Assembly (NCBI GenBank): GCA_030463445.1
Contig: JAQGFW010012271.1
Coordinates: forward strand, 1-53,433
Origin: Euplotes aediculatus
Lineage: Eukaryota; Ciliophora; Spirotrichea; Euplotida; Euplotidae
DNA length: 53,433 nucleotides
Reading direction: 5' to 3'
The position numbers and the translations under genes were made by a program. The notes beneath the pieces were generated by a model. It was not told the DNA's origin. It was given only the letters and a program-made list of their open reading frames with translations, and did no database searches. Shown piece by piece: positions 13,801 through 28,800 of the stretch; position 1 is the stretch's first letter, and every line of letters starts with the position of its first letter.

Positions 13801-16800
13801 GATTCAAATTAGGAAGATTTCTAACGCTTGGATCATTATCCATATTTGCTTCAACAAAGCTACCTCCATTACCGTCATCTACAAAAACAGCATAGCCGAG
13901 TATTGGTCATCCCCCATCAGAAGTTGGTGGTGTCCAACTTACAGTAATTGTGGTTTTAGTTGTGCTTATGATAGTTGGATCTGCAAAGCCACTAGGTAAA
14001 GAGCACATGTTAAAAGTTGCAGAAGTACTCCAATTGCTTGGTCCATTGTAGTTATAAGCTCTAACTCTAACATTGTATAGACTTCCTAATAGATTAGTTG
14101 CAAGGAAATATGTTCTCTGTGGTTGTCCAACTCCATATAAAACTGTTGCATAGTTTCCTTGTCCTTGATCGTCAATTTGTAATTCGTATCCTGTAATAAT
14201 TCCTCCATTACCGATTCCATCAGCGACAGCTGTCCATGATAGATAGAGACTTGTAGTACTGCTCATTTGTCGATTAACTGTGGGGCTACTGGGAGTTATT
14301 GGTTGATCTACTGGAGAAACTCAAACTCCAAGGCTCCAATTGCTCCATCCACTTGCTGAATGGCAACTAAACTTAAATGTGTATATTTCTCCTGTTGTTA
14401 TTCCATCACTTCCCACTAACATCTGGTGAGTTGTCGCCATTGAAGTCTGTGAATAGCTACTTATTATTGTTAATGCAGACGTGGATTTAGTTTCCATTTG
14501 TATTTGGCACATGTCCATTTCTAATCCTCCGTTGTCTTCTGGGAGAACAAAATTCAAAGTGATTTGAGTTGAGTCTGCTGAAGAGAAAGTTGGAACTCCT
14601 GGAGTCGAGGGAACAGAAGCAGCGGTGATATATCTAGCATCTGAGAATTGGCCACTTCCAACTAAACTTCTTGCTCTATATTTTAGACCATATGTTGTTC
14701 CTTTAACTATTCCTTGGGTTATAGTTGCTGAAAGAGAAGTTGTATTGACTACGGATATGTATGATCCATTTATCTCAATCATCACTTCATAGTCTAAAAT
14801 AGTAGATCCTCCAGTCTGGGCTTGAGTTGATAATTCTGTCCAAGATAAACCAATCTGACTACTTGTGGTTGTCGCAACATTTTGGGTTGGAGATGATGCA
14901 GGCATTGGTGGCAATCCGGCTAGTATAAACGATGATGTCTTTGAGTATGTCGATCCTGCACTATTTATAGCTAGTATTCTAAACTTGAATTGATTTCCAA
15001 CAGAATTAGAAGGGAAATAAGTCGCTGTAAATGTTGAGGCTGTTGGACTTGAGCGAATAGTTGGGTCATTACTTGAATTTACTTCAACAATTGCCTCTGT
15101 ATTATCTCCGTTATCTCTGAATACTGCAAATCCTATTAAAGGACAACCTCCTGAGTCAAAGTTATTATTCCATGCAATCACAATTTCAGTACTTGTTGAT
15201 GAAACGAGAGTTGGTTGAGAAACTGAAATTGGAGGTACTCATGCAATAAGCGATAGTTTATTTGAGATAACACCTTCTCCGTTGAAATCAATTGAGGCAA
15301 CGATAAACTTGTATGTATTTCCTGTTTTTAGACCGCTTACAGTATATACGTTTAATTGTGAGTTATATCCAAATTCAATTGAAGGGCTTATCAGAATTTG
15401 ATCCTAAATAGACAAAAATTAATATTACATCAAATAAATATAACATAGAAATTTTGATTATTTTAGAGTATAATTACTCATAAAATAAGGATTTTATCGA
15501 AAATTTATATAAAATAAATTGTTTTTAAATTATGAAAATTTGTGTTCTTTAAGCAAAAGTACTTACTTCTGAAATTGTTGGATCAATCATGTATAAATTA
15601 TATCCTCTTATAGCTCCGGCAGGTGTATTAACGTTTGGCATCAAATCCCATGTCAAAGTGATTGATGTTTTAGTGGAAAGAGCTGTTACTCTTGATAGTC
15701 CAGTTACAGCAACAGGTTGATCAGCTAATCCTACATATATCTCATCGCTATAATCTGAAGTGAAGTATTGATTTGAGACGTTATATTTGAATTTGTAAAT
15801 GTGTCCTGCTGTAAGTCCATTCGAAACACCAATCGATCATGTAGTAGACCCAAGTGTTCATCCACTCATTGGTAAGTAAGTATTTGAATCTAGACCATCT
15901 GCATAAAAAACTTGAAGAGAAGTTAACGGTGATCCTCCATCTCCGAGGCTTAATGGTATTGATATGGTAATTGTACTAGCAGAATATGATGAAATTGTTA
16001 ACTTTGAAGGTTTATCTGGTGGTCCAGAAACTGTGATATAAGAGATTGGAGAGTAGTCACCATATCCATAAGCATTTAGAGCTCTATAGCGGAATGCATA
16101 AGTATTTCCTTTTGTAACTAAGGGTGAAGTTAATATAAAGCTTGTCTTCATTGAAGCAATTCCATTAGCACCTGAATAAACAACAAAGTTTCCACTTGTT
16201 CCATTACTAATTTCAAGAGAATAGCTAAGAACTTGAGCTCCATTCATTGAGGAAGTTGATATCGGATCAAATAAAACTGTAATTGTTGAATCCTTACTTC
16301 CGTCATCGATTCTTGTTACAGATGTAGTTGGAGCACTTGGAACAATTGCTATGAGAACACTTTTAACAGAACTAAATGTTGAATCAAATGCATATGCAGC
16401 TAGTTTTATATTAACTGTAGATCCAGCTGTTGCTGATCCTAAAGATGTAATCACAAATGATCTAAGCTCTGGTTTATTTCTAACATTTACATCATTAGCA
16501 GAGTTTACTTCATTGTATCCAGATCCAGAGTCCAAAAAGATTGCATATCCAGAAATTGGTCATCCTCCATTTGAAGAAGGTGGACTCCATGATATTGAAA
16601 TACTGCTAAGAGTTACAGAATCAATTGAAGGAGCATTAAAATTAGTTGGTGCTACTCATGCATATGTAGTCAAAACGGTTGATGGTTCACTTTCTCCATT
16701 AAATGTTACAACAGTCACATAGAAAGAGTATTGATTTCCTAAAATTGCATTGTTATAGACATATGATGCTTGACTTGGAGTTAACGAGACTTGTCCATCA

Positions 16801-19800
16801 TAAATAAGTTGATATTGCATTGTTGTTTGATTAAATACATAACATCTATATCCAAGAATTGTATCTCCAGGAGAATTTACAGGAGTAGAGGCATCCCAAG
16901 ATAAATAAATACTTGTTTCTGAACTAAGGCTTTGTACTTTTGCTAATCCTGTAGGTGCAGGAAGTAAACTAGTTGCAGAAATTGATACAATAGATGAAGT
17001 TTCTCCATCTCCTCTACTATTTGATGCTGTATATGTGAAGTAGTAATATTGACCAGCTGTTATTGTATCTGTTCCTGAAGGAAGAGTAAATGTTGATGAA
17101 GTTCCGTCGTAGCTACTTAAATCAACAAAAGTAGTTGGAGTTGATCCTGAAGCCCATTTGAGTTTATAGCCTGTAATTGCACTACCCATACTATTTGTGC
17201 TTTGATCAAATGATAGTACAATCGATGTTGATGATGCTGATGTAACGACTGGTGGATTTGCTTGAGCAGGGACTTCAGAAGCAGTAATATATCCTGTACC
17301 TGAGAAATCGCTCCATCCATACATGTTCTTTGCTCTAAATCTAAAGTAGTATGTCTGTCCCACTTGAACATTAGTTAATGTATATGAGGTGGCCATGTTA
17401 TTGTACGAAGCAGGAATTAAATCAGAAAATCCACCTCCAAGTCCAATTCCATATTGAAGATTGTATGCTAGTATTGGACTACCACCTGAATCTGTGGCTG
17501 AGTAAACAACAGTAACTTGTGTTGATGAAGTCTTAGTTGAATCTTCAGATGGTGACACAAGAGAAGTCGAAGGAGGTACGGTCGCAAATGTGATCTTTAC
17601 TATTTCAGAGAAAAAGTTTCCTCTTGCTGTTGATACTTGTAATTTTAATGCATAGGTTGTTCCAAGGTTTGATGAAGTCAAAGTACTAATAGTAGCTTGT
17701 CGAAGTGTTGGAATGTTTCTAATACTTGGGTCATTTGCAGTGTTCACTTCTGATGTAGGAATTCCAGTAAGACCATCATCAATAAATAGAGCATAGCTTG
17801 ATATAGCACATCCTCCATCGTAAACTGGAGATTTCCAAGAAACTGTCATTGAGGTTTGTGTTGCAGAAACGTAGACAGGTGCGTATATTCCTTGTGGATC
17901 TTCTCAAGCATAAGCTGAAAGGATATTACTTGGTGTTCCTTCTCCTGGAAGTCCAAATGCTGAGACTTTAAATTGATAAAGCATTCCAGGTGTGAGTCCA
18001 GTAGCTGAGAATGATGTAACTGAAGAACTACGAACTGAATAAACTTCAGAGAAAGCACCTCCTGCACCTGTTGCCATGTAGACTTTATATCCAATCACAT
18101 TTCCTCCTGGTGAGTCACGATCTGTCAAAGGAACCCAAGAAATTGAGATTCGAGTAGTTGATGTATTGCTTGAAACGAGAGTTGGAGCTGCAAGCTGAGC
18201 TGGTACTCTAGCTAAAATCATAGAAGTTGGATCGCTATAATCAGAAAATCCTGCATCTGAGTGTGCTCTAACTTCGAATAAATACGTTAGTCCAGTCACA
18301 AGCGTTGGGTCGTCTGTTGTAGTTAAAGTGAATGATAATACGTTTCCTGGATATGAACTTACTTTTTGGAATGCAGATCCAGTTGTTCCTGTATTTCTGT
18401 AGAGTTCGTAATAATCAACAGAGGCTCCATTAAGAATTGTGGAAAAGTTGATCAAAATAGTAATTGAGGTATTTGTGGAAGAAACATAAACAGGTGCTGC
18501 TGGAGCATCAGGTATAGTCATTGCCTTTACATAAGTAACTGGAGAATAATCACTCCATCCGATAGCATTCTTAAGTCTATATCTGAATCGATATGTCGAA
18601 CCTTCACTAATGCCTGATGAAATTGTATAGGTAGACGATAAGGTATCTACAATGACTCCATATAATGCGTAGAAAGATCCTCCTGCGCCATCATCGACCT
18701 CAATACTATAGCTGGTGATTGGGATGCCTCCAGAGGTAGAAACTGCAGGTACGTCGACTTTAATTACAGAGTTACTTGTAACAGAACTATCTGAGACTGG
18801 TCCAGTGGAAGGAGTAGTTGGGACTGATGCTAAAGGATATCCAATAATATCACTTGTTGCGCTTCCTCCTGCTGTAAATACTTGAATCTGGAACATGAAA
18901 GTCTTTCCAACTGAACTAGCAGGGAAAGTTGTGACTGTGTGGCTAAGTATCTGTGGAGAACCTCTAACTGTGTTGGAATCTATTTCTGTAAGTGTTCCTC
19001 CATTTCCATCATCCATGAACAAAGCATACCCAATAATAGATCATCCTCCGCAGATATCAGGTGGGTTCCAAGCAAGTGAAATTTGAGTTGTCGAGCTTGA
19101 TGTAAGAACAGGTGGATGTAAATATTGTGGAGGACCTCATGCATACATTATTGCTGCTGGACTTTCAGAGGTTACTCCGTTTAATTGGTAAGCTTGAACT
19201 GTAAATATATACTGAGCTCCAGGTACGAGTCCTTGTACAGTAAATTGTCTATTCCATCTTAGAGAAGAGCTTGATGCAACAGTCTGTTTGATTCCACCAT
19301 CTACTTTTCTCATAAATACGTTGTATCCTTGAATATCACCTCCTGGAGTTTGTGTGCCGGCGACTTCTGCCCAAGCTAATGTAATTGTTGTTTCCGAAGA
19401 TTGAGTTGAGATTTGGTAAGGAGCCGTTGGAGTAGCTGCTGGATCAGCAAGTGCTACTGTTGTAATTCCTGAGTCCGCATAGTCGTTGATGCTGTTTATT
19501 GCTCTGAGCTTAAATACTCAAATCGAGCCTCCAGTCGATGTCGCTAAATCTGTCGATGTGAAAGTGTACTCCATTAAAACTCCTGCATATCCAGTTACGA
19601 GAGTTGTTGGTTCGCTTGTTCCACTTCAATCGTTTACATAAAGCTGATAGCTGGATAAGGGCGAGCCTCCGTCAAATGAAGGTTTAGAGAAACTTAGAGT
19701 TATTGCTGTAGAAGAGGCTGAAACTACTTGAGGCTTTGGTGGAGATGAAGGAACTGAAGCTGCTGCGATAAGTGTAACTGGTGAGAAATCGCTCCATCCG

Positions 19801-22800
19801 AATTCGTTCATTACGCGATATCTGAATAGATAAGTAGTTCCTGGCTTAATACCAGTCGATACTGTATATATTGGATCAAGTCAAGTTGGTTCAGGTCCAA
19901 TTAAATCCGTGTAATTTCCATCACCTCCTCCATCCATTTGAAGATTTAATGCTTTTAGCGTTCCTCCATTTAACATAGAACTTAAATCTGCTCATTCAAC
20001 AGTAATCTGCGTTGTGTTTGTTTGACTTGCTATCAATTGAGGTCCGGCTGATGGGGCTGAAGGAGTTCCTGCTAAAGTCACTTCTATTAATCCACTTTTA
20101 ACTGATCCAACAGCGTTTGTTGCTTCTAATTGGAATACAAAGCTATTTCCTGTATCTGCTGGGGTATATGTAATTGTTTGAGATCTAGCAGTAGAGCCTA
20201 AGGAATATATCAATTGAGCTGTGAGTAAACTATCAACACCTAATGATGTGCCTTGATATATATTGAATCCTGTTATTTGGCATCCATTCAACTCTGTCGG
20301 AGGAGTCCATTCTAAAATAATTGTAGTTTCCGTTCCTCCAGTTCGCGATGGAGGAGATAATCCTTGAGGTGGCATACATGCTGGAATCAATACTTCACTG
20401 CTCAAAGGTCCATCTCCATTGAAATTTGAAGCAAGGTATTTAAATCTATAGAACGTTCCCGTATTGAGATTAGAGGAAACAAATGAAAGTTGACCAGGTC
20501 TATGAGTTCCATCATATATTAAACTGAATTGACCATCATTTCCACCATCTCTATATAATTTATATCCTGTTGTTTGTAGCTCTGTATCTCCAACTTTAGT
20601 CCAAGAAACTCCAATAGAGGTTATACTGCTAAGAGCCATTTCCCAACTTGGACCTTGAAGCGGGCTTGGTGGAAGTTGGGCTGCTGCGATTCTAAGTTCA
20701 TAACTATAAGAGGGAATCAATAACAAGTTCTCTGCATAAGATCTAAATCTGTAAATGTATCCAGGCTGAAGTTTTGTCGAATCTGTTGAGTTAATCACAA
20801 AAGTAACTTCTGTTGTATCGGCAGTATATGTTGTTGCATCTTGATATCCGTTTCCATCTTCTTTATCTATTTGTATGCCGTATTTTGTTATTGTTGCTCC
20901 TCCATTTGAATCAGATGTTCCGAAATTGATCACTAAGCTTGTGGAGCTTGAACTTACATAAACTGGAATACCTGGCATTGATGGTGCTTGTGCTGCTAAG
21001 ATGTAAGTAATATCAGATGTCATCCATCCAATTTTATTTTTAACGTTGTACATTACTCTATAAGTACTTCCCATTTGTATTCCTGAACTAATTATAAAGT
21101 TTGTCTGAAGTGAGTATATCGGATATCCTGAAATAGTTTGGAAGTCTCCACCAGCACCATCATCCATCATAACTTGATATGTCTCAATTGCAGATCCTCC
21201 ATCATTTGTTGTTTCAGGAATAGTAAATGCGATTTGTGATCCACTAATCTCACTGCTTATAGCAACAATATTAGCTGGAGTTCCAGGAAGTCCAGCAACC
21301 AAGGCTGTTAAATATCCTGTGCTAGTAGTCGTTCCCATTTCGTTTGTAACTTGAAGTTGGAATCTTACGAGGTCTCCTGTTAAGCCAGTTAAAGTAACTG
21401 TGTATTCAAAAAGGTTTGGATTGTTTGATATTGTTGAGGAATCTACAGATGTTGTTATTGGTCCTCCATTTCCATCATCTCTCAGTAATCCAAATCCTGT
21501 GACCTGTCACCCTCCGTCATTACCTGGCGATACCCAGCTGAGGGTAACAGAAGTTGATGTTGAAGAAACTAGCGTTGGAGGCAAAACAGAATAAGGTGGA
21601 ACTCAAGATTTTAGGGTTGTTCCTGTACTAAAACTTCCAATTCCATTAAAATTGATTGCACGAACATAGAATACATATGATGCAGAAGGAGTCGTTGATA
21701 TTGTGTATTGAGTATTACTTCCTCGATATAAAAACTTATAACTACTTGATGTTCCATCGTCAACATAAAGCTCATACGCAGTTACTGGACAAGTTTGACT
21801 TGTTAAAGCGGTCCAGTCTACTCCAATTAATGAAGCTGAATTGATATATGAGGATCGAGTTGGAGCAGATGGAGCAGATGGGAGTGAACCAAGTCAAACT
21901 GAAAGCGGTTGACTCCATAGTGAATTTCCGTTTGAATTTATGGCTCTATATCTGAATACATATATTGTTCCAGTTGTTAGAGAAAGAGTACTTTTTAATA
22001 CTGTATAAGAATATCCATTAGTTGCAAAATTATAATCTGAAACAATAGTTCCATCCAAATCAAGTTGATAATTAGTAATAATGCTTCCACCATTATCTGA
22101 GGACTGAATAAATCCAAGAACTATTTGACTATCATTTGATGAGATATATTTAATTCCCGGTGAAGATGGAATGGTTGAGGCTGATAAAGAAGCGATTGGA
22201 CTCCATCCACTCCATCCAACAATATTTCTTGAGCGATATCTAAATCTATATGCTACTCCAGTTTGAATTCCTGATTTGACTAAAAAGCTTGTTGCTAATG
22301 TTGTAGAACTATCTCCCCCACCAATAGTATAAAAATCACCTCCGGCTCCATCATCTCTTTGAAGCTCATATGAAGTTATAGGGGAAGATCCAGTATCAGT
22401 AATTTGAGTGATCAGAACCATTATTTGTTGAGCATTGGTCTGGCTTTGAATAGAAGTAGGAGGATTTGTTGGAGAAGAGGGGACCGTAGCAGTTACTAAG
22501 CTTATAATATTGCTCTTTATGCTTCCATTTGCATTCACTGCTTCCACTTGTAATCTATATGTTTTACCTGCGTTTGAAGTTCTATCAAGTGTTAATTGAA
22601 GTGTTGTGCTTGGAATTGTTGCTGTTTCCACACTTAAGCTTCCACTTGCACCATCGTCAGAATACTCAACATAATAAAGAATAGGTCAACCTCCATTATC
22701 AAGTGGTTGATTCCAAGCAATAGCTAATGATGAAGGTGATGAGCTTGTCCCAACTAAAGAATTGAATCCAGATGGTGCAATGCATACAACAGCACTAAGA

Positions 22801-25800
22801 ATAGAGGAATATGATGATGCTCCGTTATAGTTAAGAACTTGTAGCATAAAATTATATGTCTCTCCAGTTTCTAAAGGTCCATAAATGAATGATAGTACGT
22901 TTGGTTGTCCAGAGCCATTCCATACAACATTAAATTCTTTATTTCCTCGATCATCTGCGCTTAATATGTATCCAAGTATTGGAATATCTAAAGAAACTCC
23001 TTCAGTCCATTTTATTGCAAGATAAGTCTTATTTGAATTACTAATATCAAGAATGGGTGCATTTGGAGTAGATGGTAATCTTCCAGCTGCTGCATAAACT
23101 ATTCCACTAAAATCTGAATATCCTCTACTATTGACTGCTCTAATCTGAAATCCGTAAGTATGTCCTGTAGTTATTCCATTTGTAAATGAATAAGTCATGC
23201 TTGAGCCACCATAAGCTGTATCTTTGATAAAGGTACTAAGTGAAACTCCACTATCAGAATAAAAGAGCTCGTAGCCAGTAACACTAGATCCTCCATTATC
23301 AGTAACAGCAGTGAATAAAAGTGTTATCTGAGTATTATCTGCAGAAGAAATAATTGGAGTTTGAGGTTTACCTGGGACTGTTGAAGCAGTAATAGTAATT
23401 GAAGCACTCCATACGCCAGCTCCAACAGAGTTTATTCCTCTATATCTTACTCTATATTGCAATCCTCTTAAAACTCCATATGTAATTGTTGCTTTGAGAG
23501 AAAGTGATGGATTTTGTGCTGTTCCTTGAACTGATGTATAAGGCCCAAAGTTTCCATTATCGATCTGAAATTCATAACTAATTATTGGAGTTCCTCCGTT
23601 TTCTGATATTAGTTCAGTTGCTTGAACTACAATTTGCGTATCTGTTGTTTCAGAATTTACTTCAGCAGGAGGATTAGTAGGCATTGTTGGTGCTGTTGCC
23701 AGTACAAATTGAACAGTTTTACTAATTGAAGAGGCTTCTGCATTGATAGCTTTAATTCTAAATCTAATCCATGATCCTGTTTTGGATGAATCAAATGTAG
23801 CAGTTGTTGTTAATACTTGAGGGTTTGTTGTAAGTGTCGAATCAACTTCTGTGTCTACAGTACCTCCAGTTCCAGAGTCTGTTAATAAATCCCAACCTTG
23901 CAAAGTTCAACCTCCATCAGAAGCAGGTGGTGACCAATTTAGTGTAATTGAAGTTAAGGTTGAACTTGTCCATGTTGGAGGCGATGGAATGGATGGAGCA
24001 GTGCATGCATGAACATCTAATTGATTACTCAATGGTCCTTCCCCATTCATATTTAATGCTGATAATTTAAAACTATATAAATCACCAACAACAAGACTTC
24101 CAGTGTATGTGAATGATAGTTGAAGAGTGTTTCCATTTCCGTCGTAAATCAAAGAATAATCTCCTCCATTATGAGAAACATAAAGTCTGTAATCGGTAAT
24201 TGGCACTTCTGTTGCTGCAACACTTTGCCAAGAAACTGTAATTTGAGTTGTATTTGATAAAAGTGATACCTTGGTAGGAGTACTTGGTTGGGCAGGAAGG
24301 CTAGCTGCAGCAAAACGAGAAATATTTGTTAAAACATTATATCCAATAGAGTTCTTTGCCATTACTTCAAAGCTGTAGATATTTCCAGAAACTATAGCAT
24401 TATTTGTTGATGTAACAGAAAATATTGATGGAAGTGAAGCCCAGCTTTGAATTAATGAATATGTTGATCCATCTGTCCCATTATTCATCCACAACTCATA
24501 AAGAATTACTGGAGATCCTTGATCATTATTAGTTTCATAAAGGTTTAATGTAATATTTGATGCAGTTCAACTAGACAATGTTGGTGAAGGAGGTGCATCA
24601 GGATAAGTTGCTGCAAGTGCTTCGAGATTATCAGAAAAATCAGACCATCCAACTGAATTTCCTACACGATATCTGATTCTATAATGTAATCCTCTGACTA
24701 TTCCTTGAGTGATCGTGTAGTATGTTTGCAATGAACGAGTTGTTTCTCCTGCAACAGATACAAATTCTCCACCTTTACCATCATCAATTTGTAAATTATA
24801 GGTAAAAATTGGATCTCCTCCAGTATTGGTAACTTGATTCATTTGAACTGTAATCTGTGTTGTATCTGTCTCTGATTGAATCAAAATAGGGGGACTTGAA
24901 GGTTTACCAGGGAGTCCAGCTAATTTTATCAACAATCCTGGTGAATAAGAACTTGAATCAGCTGTATATACAATAATTCTAAATAAGAAAGTTTTTCCAA
25001 TAGAAGATGAAGGGAAGTATGTTATTGTAGCTGATCTGAGTGATGGATTATTTCTAATTTGTGAATCATTATTAGAATTTACTTCTGTAGTAGCAGATGA
25101 CCCATCTCCTTCATTTCTAAAAATTGCATATCCAGTAATTGGGCATCCTCCATTACTTCTTGGTTCTGTCCACGATATTATTATAGAAGTTGAAGAGCCA
25201 ACTCCTGTTGGTGCATCAAATCCAGAAGGTGGGATACAAGAATAATAAGAATAAATTGCACTTTCTGGACCTGCACCGTTGAAGCCTACAGACATAATTT
25301 TAAATAAATATTGTTGACCGACTTGAAGTCCATTTACAATTCAGCTTAGTGTTTGAGGAAAGCCTGTTCCATCCCATACAGTTTTAAAGTTTCCACTTCC
25401 TTCAATTGCCATTACAACAATATATCCATTAGGAGTTGAAATTGCAGCTTGTTTAGGCCAGCTTAATGTAATAGAAGTTTCTGATGATTGAGCTTCAATT
25501 TTAGTCAAAGATGTTGGTGGTGAAGGGAAAGGAGAAGCTTCATAAATTCCTAGTTGACTAAGACTTGAACTTCCTGCTTCATTTACTGCTATTATTCCAA
25601 CACGATACACAGTACCGGTTGTCAACCCTGTAATAGTATAGTCAACTCCTCCTGAAGAAATTGATCCTGCTAAATTAACAACATCTGAAGTAAAGTCTCC
25701 ATTATCAATCATAATATTATAGGCAGTAACAGGAGATCCATTATCGCTAGGTACTGATCCAACTAAAATTGTAATAGTTCCAGAATCTGCAGTAACCAAT

Positions 25801-28800
25801 TTTGGCGCGGGAGGTGTAGATGGAGGGCCAGCTACGAGAACATATGAAATTGGACTCCAACTACTCCAACCAACTCTATTCTTTGCTCTATATCTTACTT
25901 GATATCTTTCCCCTTTTGATATTAAAGTACTATTTACGTTATATTTCAAAGTTAATGTATTTGATGTATCTCCTCCAAAAATAGTTACAAATCCATTTCC
26001 ATCATTAAAATCAAACTGAAGTTCATATGAAATGATTATTGATCCACCGTTAGATGGAGGATACATAGTTATTTGAAGATATGTTCCGTCTGATAAAGAA
26101 GTTGCAACAACAGGAGTTAAAGGAACAGAAGCAAGAATAAATGATATTGTATCCGATGAAACAATTCCTGCTCTATTTCTTGCATTTACATAAATTGAAT
26201 ATATTCCACCAACAGTTTGAGAAGACATATCAAGAGTATATGTTGACAAGAATGGCTTTCCTTCGACATTTGTTGGGTCATATTCAGTAAAGCTTCCTGA
26301 TTCCGGTGCCCAAAATATTTCGTATCCTGTTACATAACATCCACCATTTGAACTTGGTTCTCCCCAAGAAATTTGAACGGAAGTTTGAGTTACTGATAGA
26401 ATGCTTGGAGCAGAAAATCCTGTAGGTGTTGTGCATGCTGTTAAATATGCTATATTTGATAAAGACCCTTCTCCATTCATGTTAATTGCTGATACTCTAA
26501 CTCGATATGTAAGTGAAGGGTCGACATTATTTAAATTAAATGTTCTAGTTCCTGGTGAATTCGATCCATCAAAGACAAGTAAAAGAGCATCTGCTCTTCC
26601 TGAATCTGAATAAAGTTTATATCCTTGAATTGGAAGTGTATCTCCTGTAACTTCACTCCATTGAATTGAAATAAGTGACGATGTTGAACTTGATACTACT
26701 TTTGTTGGAGTACTTGGCTTTGAGGGTAAGCTTCCTAAAGCAACAAGAAGAACATCACTATATTCACCAAGCACAGAATCTTCATTTATTGCTACAAATC
26801 GAACTCGATAAATTGTTCCAGGGGCTCCAAGAGAATCAACTGTTGCATCTAGTGTATACGACATTACAAGTCCTGAGTATCCTGTTACAATATGGAATGA
26901 CGAAGTAAGATTATTTCCACTATCAATTTCTAGTTGATACTTAAGAATTGGAACTCCATTATTATCTGGACTTTCTTGGAATGATAAGACTATTTGTGTG
27001 TCAGTTCCAGAGACAAACTGAGGCTTTGGAGGGGCATCTGGAATTGATGTTGGAGATAGATAAGAAGTTTCGGAATAAGGACTCCAGCCAACAGCATTCA
27101 TTACTTGATATCTAAAGCGGTATTGGCCACCTCTTGTTACATTTTTAGCAGAGTAAGTCGTTTCATGTGTTGATCAGAAAACTGTTGAGAATTCACCTCC
27201 AATACCATCATCCATTTGTAAGCAATATTCTAAGATTGGAGCTCCTCCAGTATTTGTATTTGTGTCTTCAAAATGAACTACTATTTGGTAAATATTTGTT
27301 AATGTATTATCTGCATATGGAACAGGCGTAGGAGCTGCAGGTAAACTAGCTAAAACAAAGCTTGTTGCACTACTTGTTACACCTCCAATAGTGTTAGTTG
27401 CTACAACGGCAACTCTAAAAGTATTTCCTTGGTCTGTTGAAGTCAAAGTATCTGTATATTTAAGGCTTCCATCTGTAATAGTTGCAACTAATGTTGTAAG
27501 ATCACCTCCTGCACCATTATCTCTATAAATTGATATTGAGGTAATTTTTCATCCACCATCACTTAACGGATTGCTCCATGAAACAGTATAAGATGTGCCT
27601 GAAACACCTACTATATTCGGCCTATCTAAACCTGAAGGAATAACACATGCATATAGAGTTAGTATTGAACTTAAATCTCCTGCTCCATTAATATCAACTG
27701 CTTGAACTGTAAATCGATATTGTCTGCCGGGGTTTAGTTTTGTTGCAGTATAGCTTGTTACTTGAGGATTTGTTTCTCCATTATATACTACTGAAAAATC
27801 ACCTCCTAATCCATCGTCCATTTGAACAATATATCCCAAAATAGGTAAATCAGAAGTTGTGACTTTATTCCAAACGATATTCAGCAAGCTTGGATCTACA
27901 TTGAGAGTTCCTTCCACTAAGTTTGTTGGTGCTGGAGGTTGCCTTCCGACTCCAACTGTCAATTGACTATCAAAAGCAGAATCCCCAAATGAATTATGTG
28001 CGACATAAGCAATCTTGTAAATACTTCCAGTTACAATTAATGCAGGAGAATCTGTTGTGTTAAAGATAAATGTTGAAGACGATCCATCGTAAGCACTAAC
28101 TAATGTGAAAGTTGAGGAAGTATCGTTTTCCCCTCCAATAAATAATTCGTTGTAAAGAATCTGACTTCCACCATCATCAAGAGTTTGAGACATTCCAATT
28201 GTAACTGATGTGGAACTTCGTGCCAATAGTACTGGCTTACCTGGAGACTGAGGAACTGAAGCTGCTCTGAGATAAGAAATAGATGAGAATCCTGACCATC
28301 CAGCAGCATTTTGAGCTCTGTATCTGAATCTATGATCTTTGCCCTTTGTAATGTTTTGTGTTGCAATATAACTTGTCTCTAAATATTGTCTATCATATCC
28401 AACTAATGATATAAAAGTTTCATTTCCTGGTGGTGCCATCTGAAGCTCGTAAGAAGTTATTGCAGAACCACCAATATTGCTGACTGTACTCCAGATAACT
28501 CCAATTTGGTTAGCATTTGTATTTGTAAGATCGAGAGTTGGACCAGTTGATGGAGTTGATGGTACTTGAGCTAATACTACAGAAACGATAGGACTTAGTA
28601 CAGATCCAACACTACTGAAAGCCTCAAGTCTTAATCTGAACGATTTTCCAGTTGCAGTAGGATCTGAAAATACAATGGTATAGCTTCTTAGGTATGGTCT
28701 TCCTCCAATATCAGATGAATTTGTAGCAGTTAAGGTACCTCCATTTCCATCGTCCATCAGAAGTTCAAATCCAGTAGTACTGCATCCACCACTAAAAGAA

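Noticed and set aside
15404-15566. A separate intergenic region splitting two genes
   Set aside because: Only 163 bp long, with canonical splice sites, and one FN3 domain continues across it in phase.
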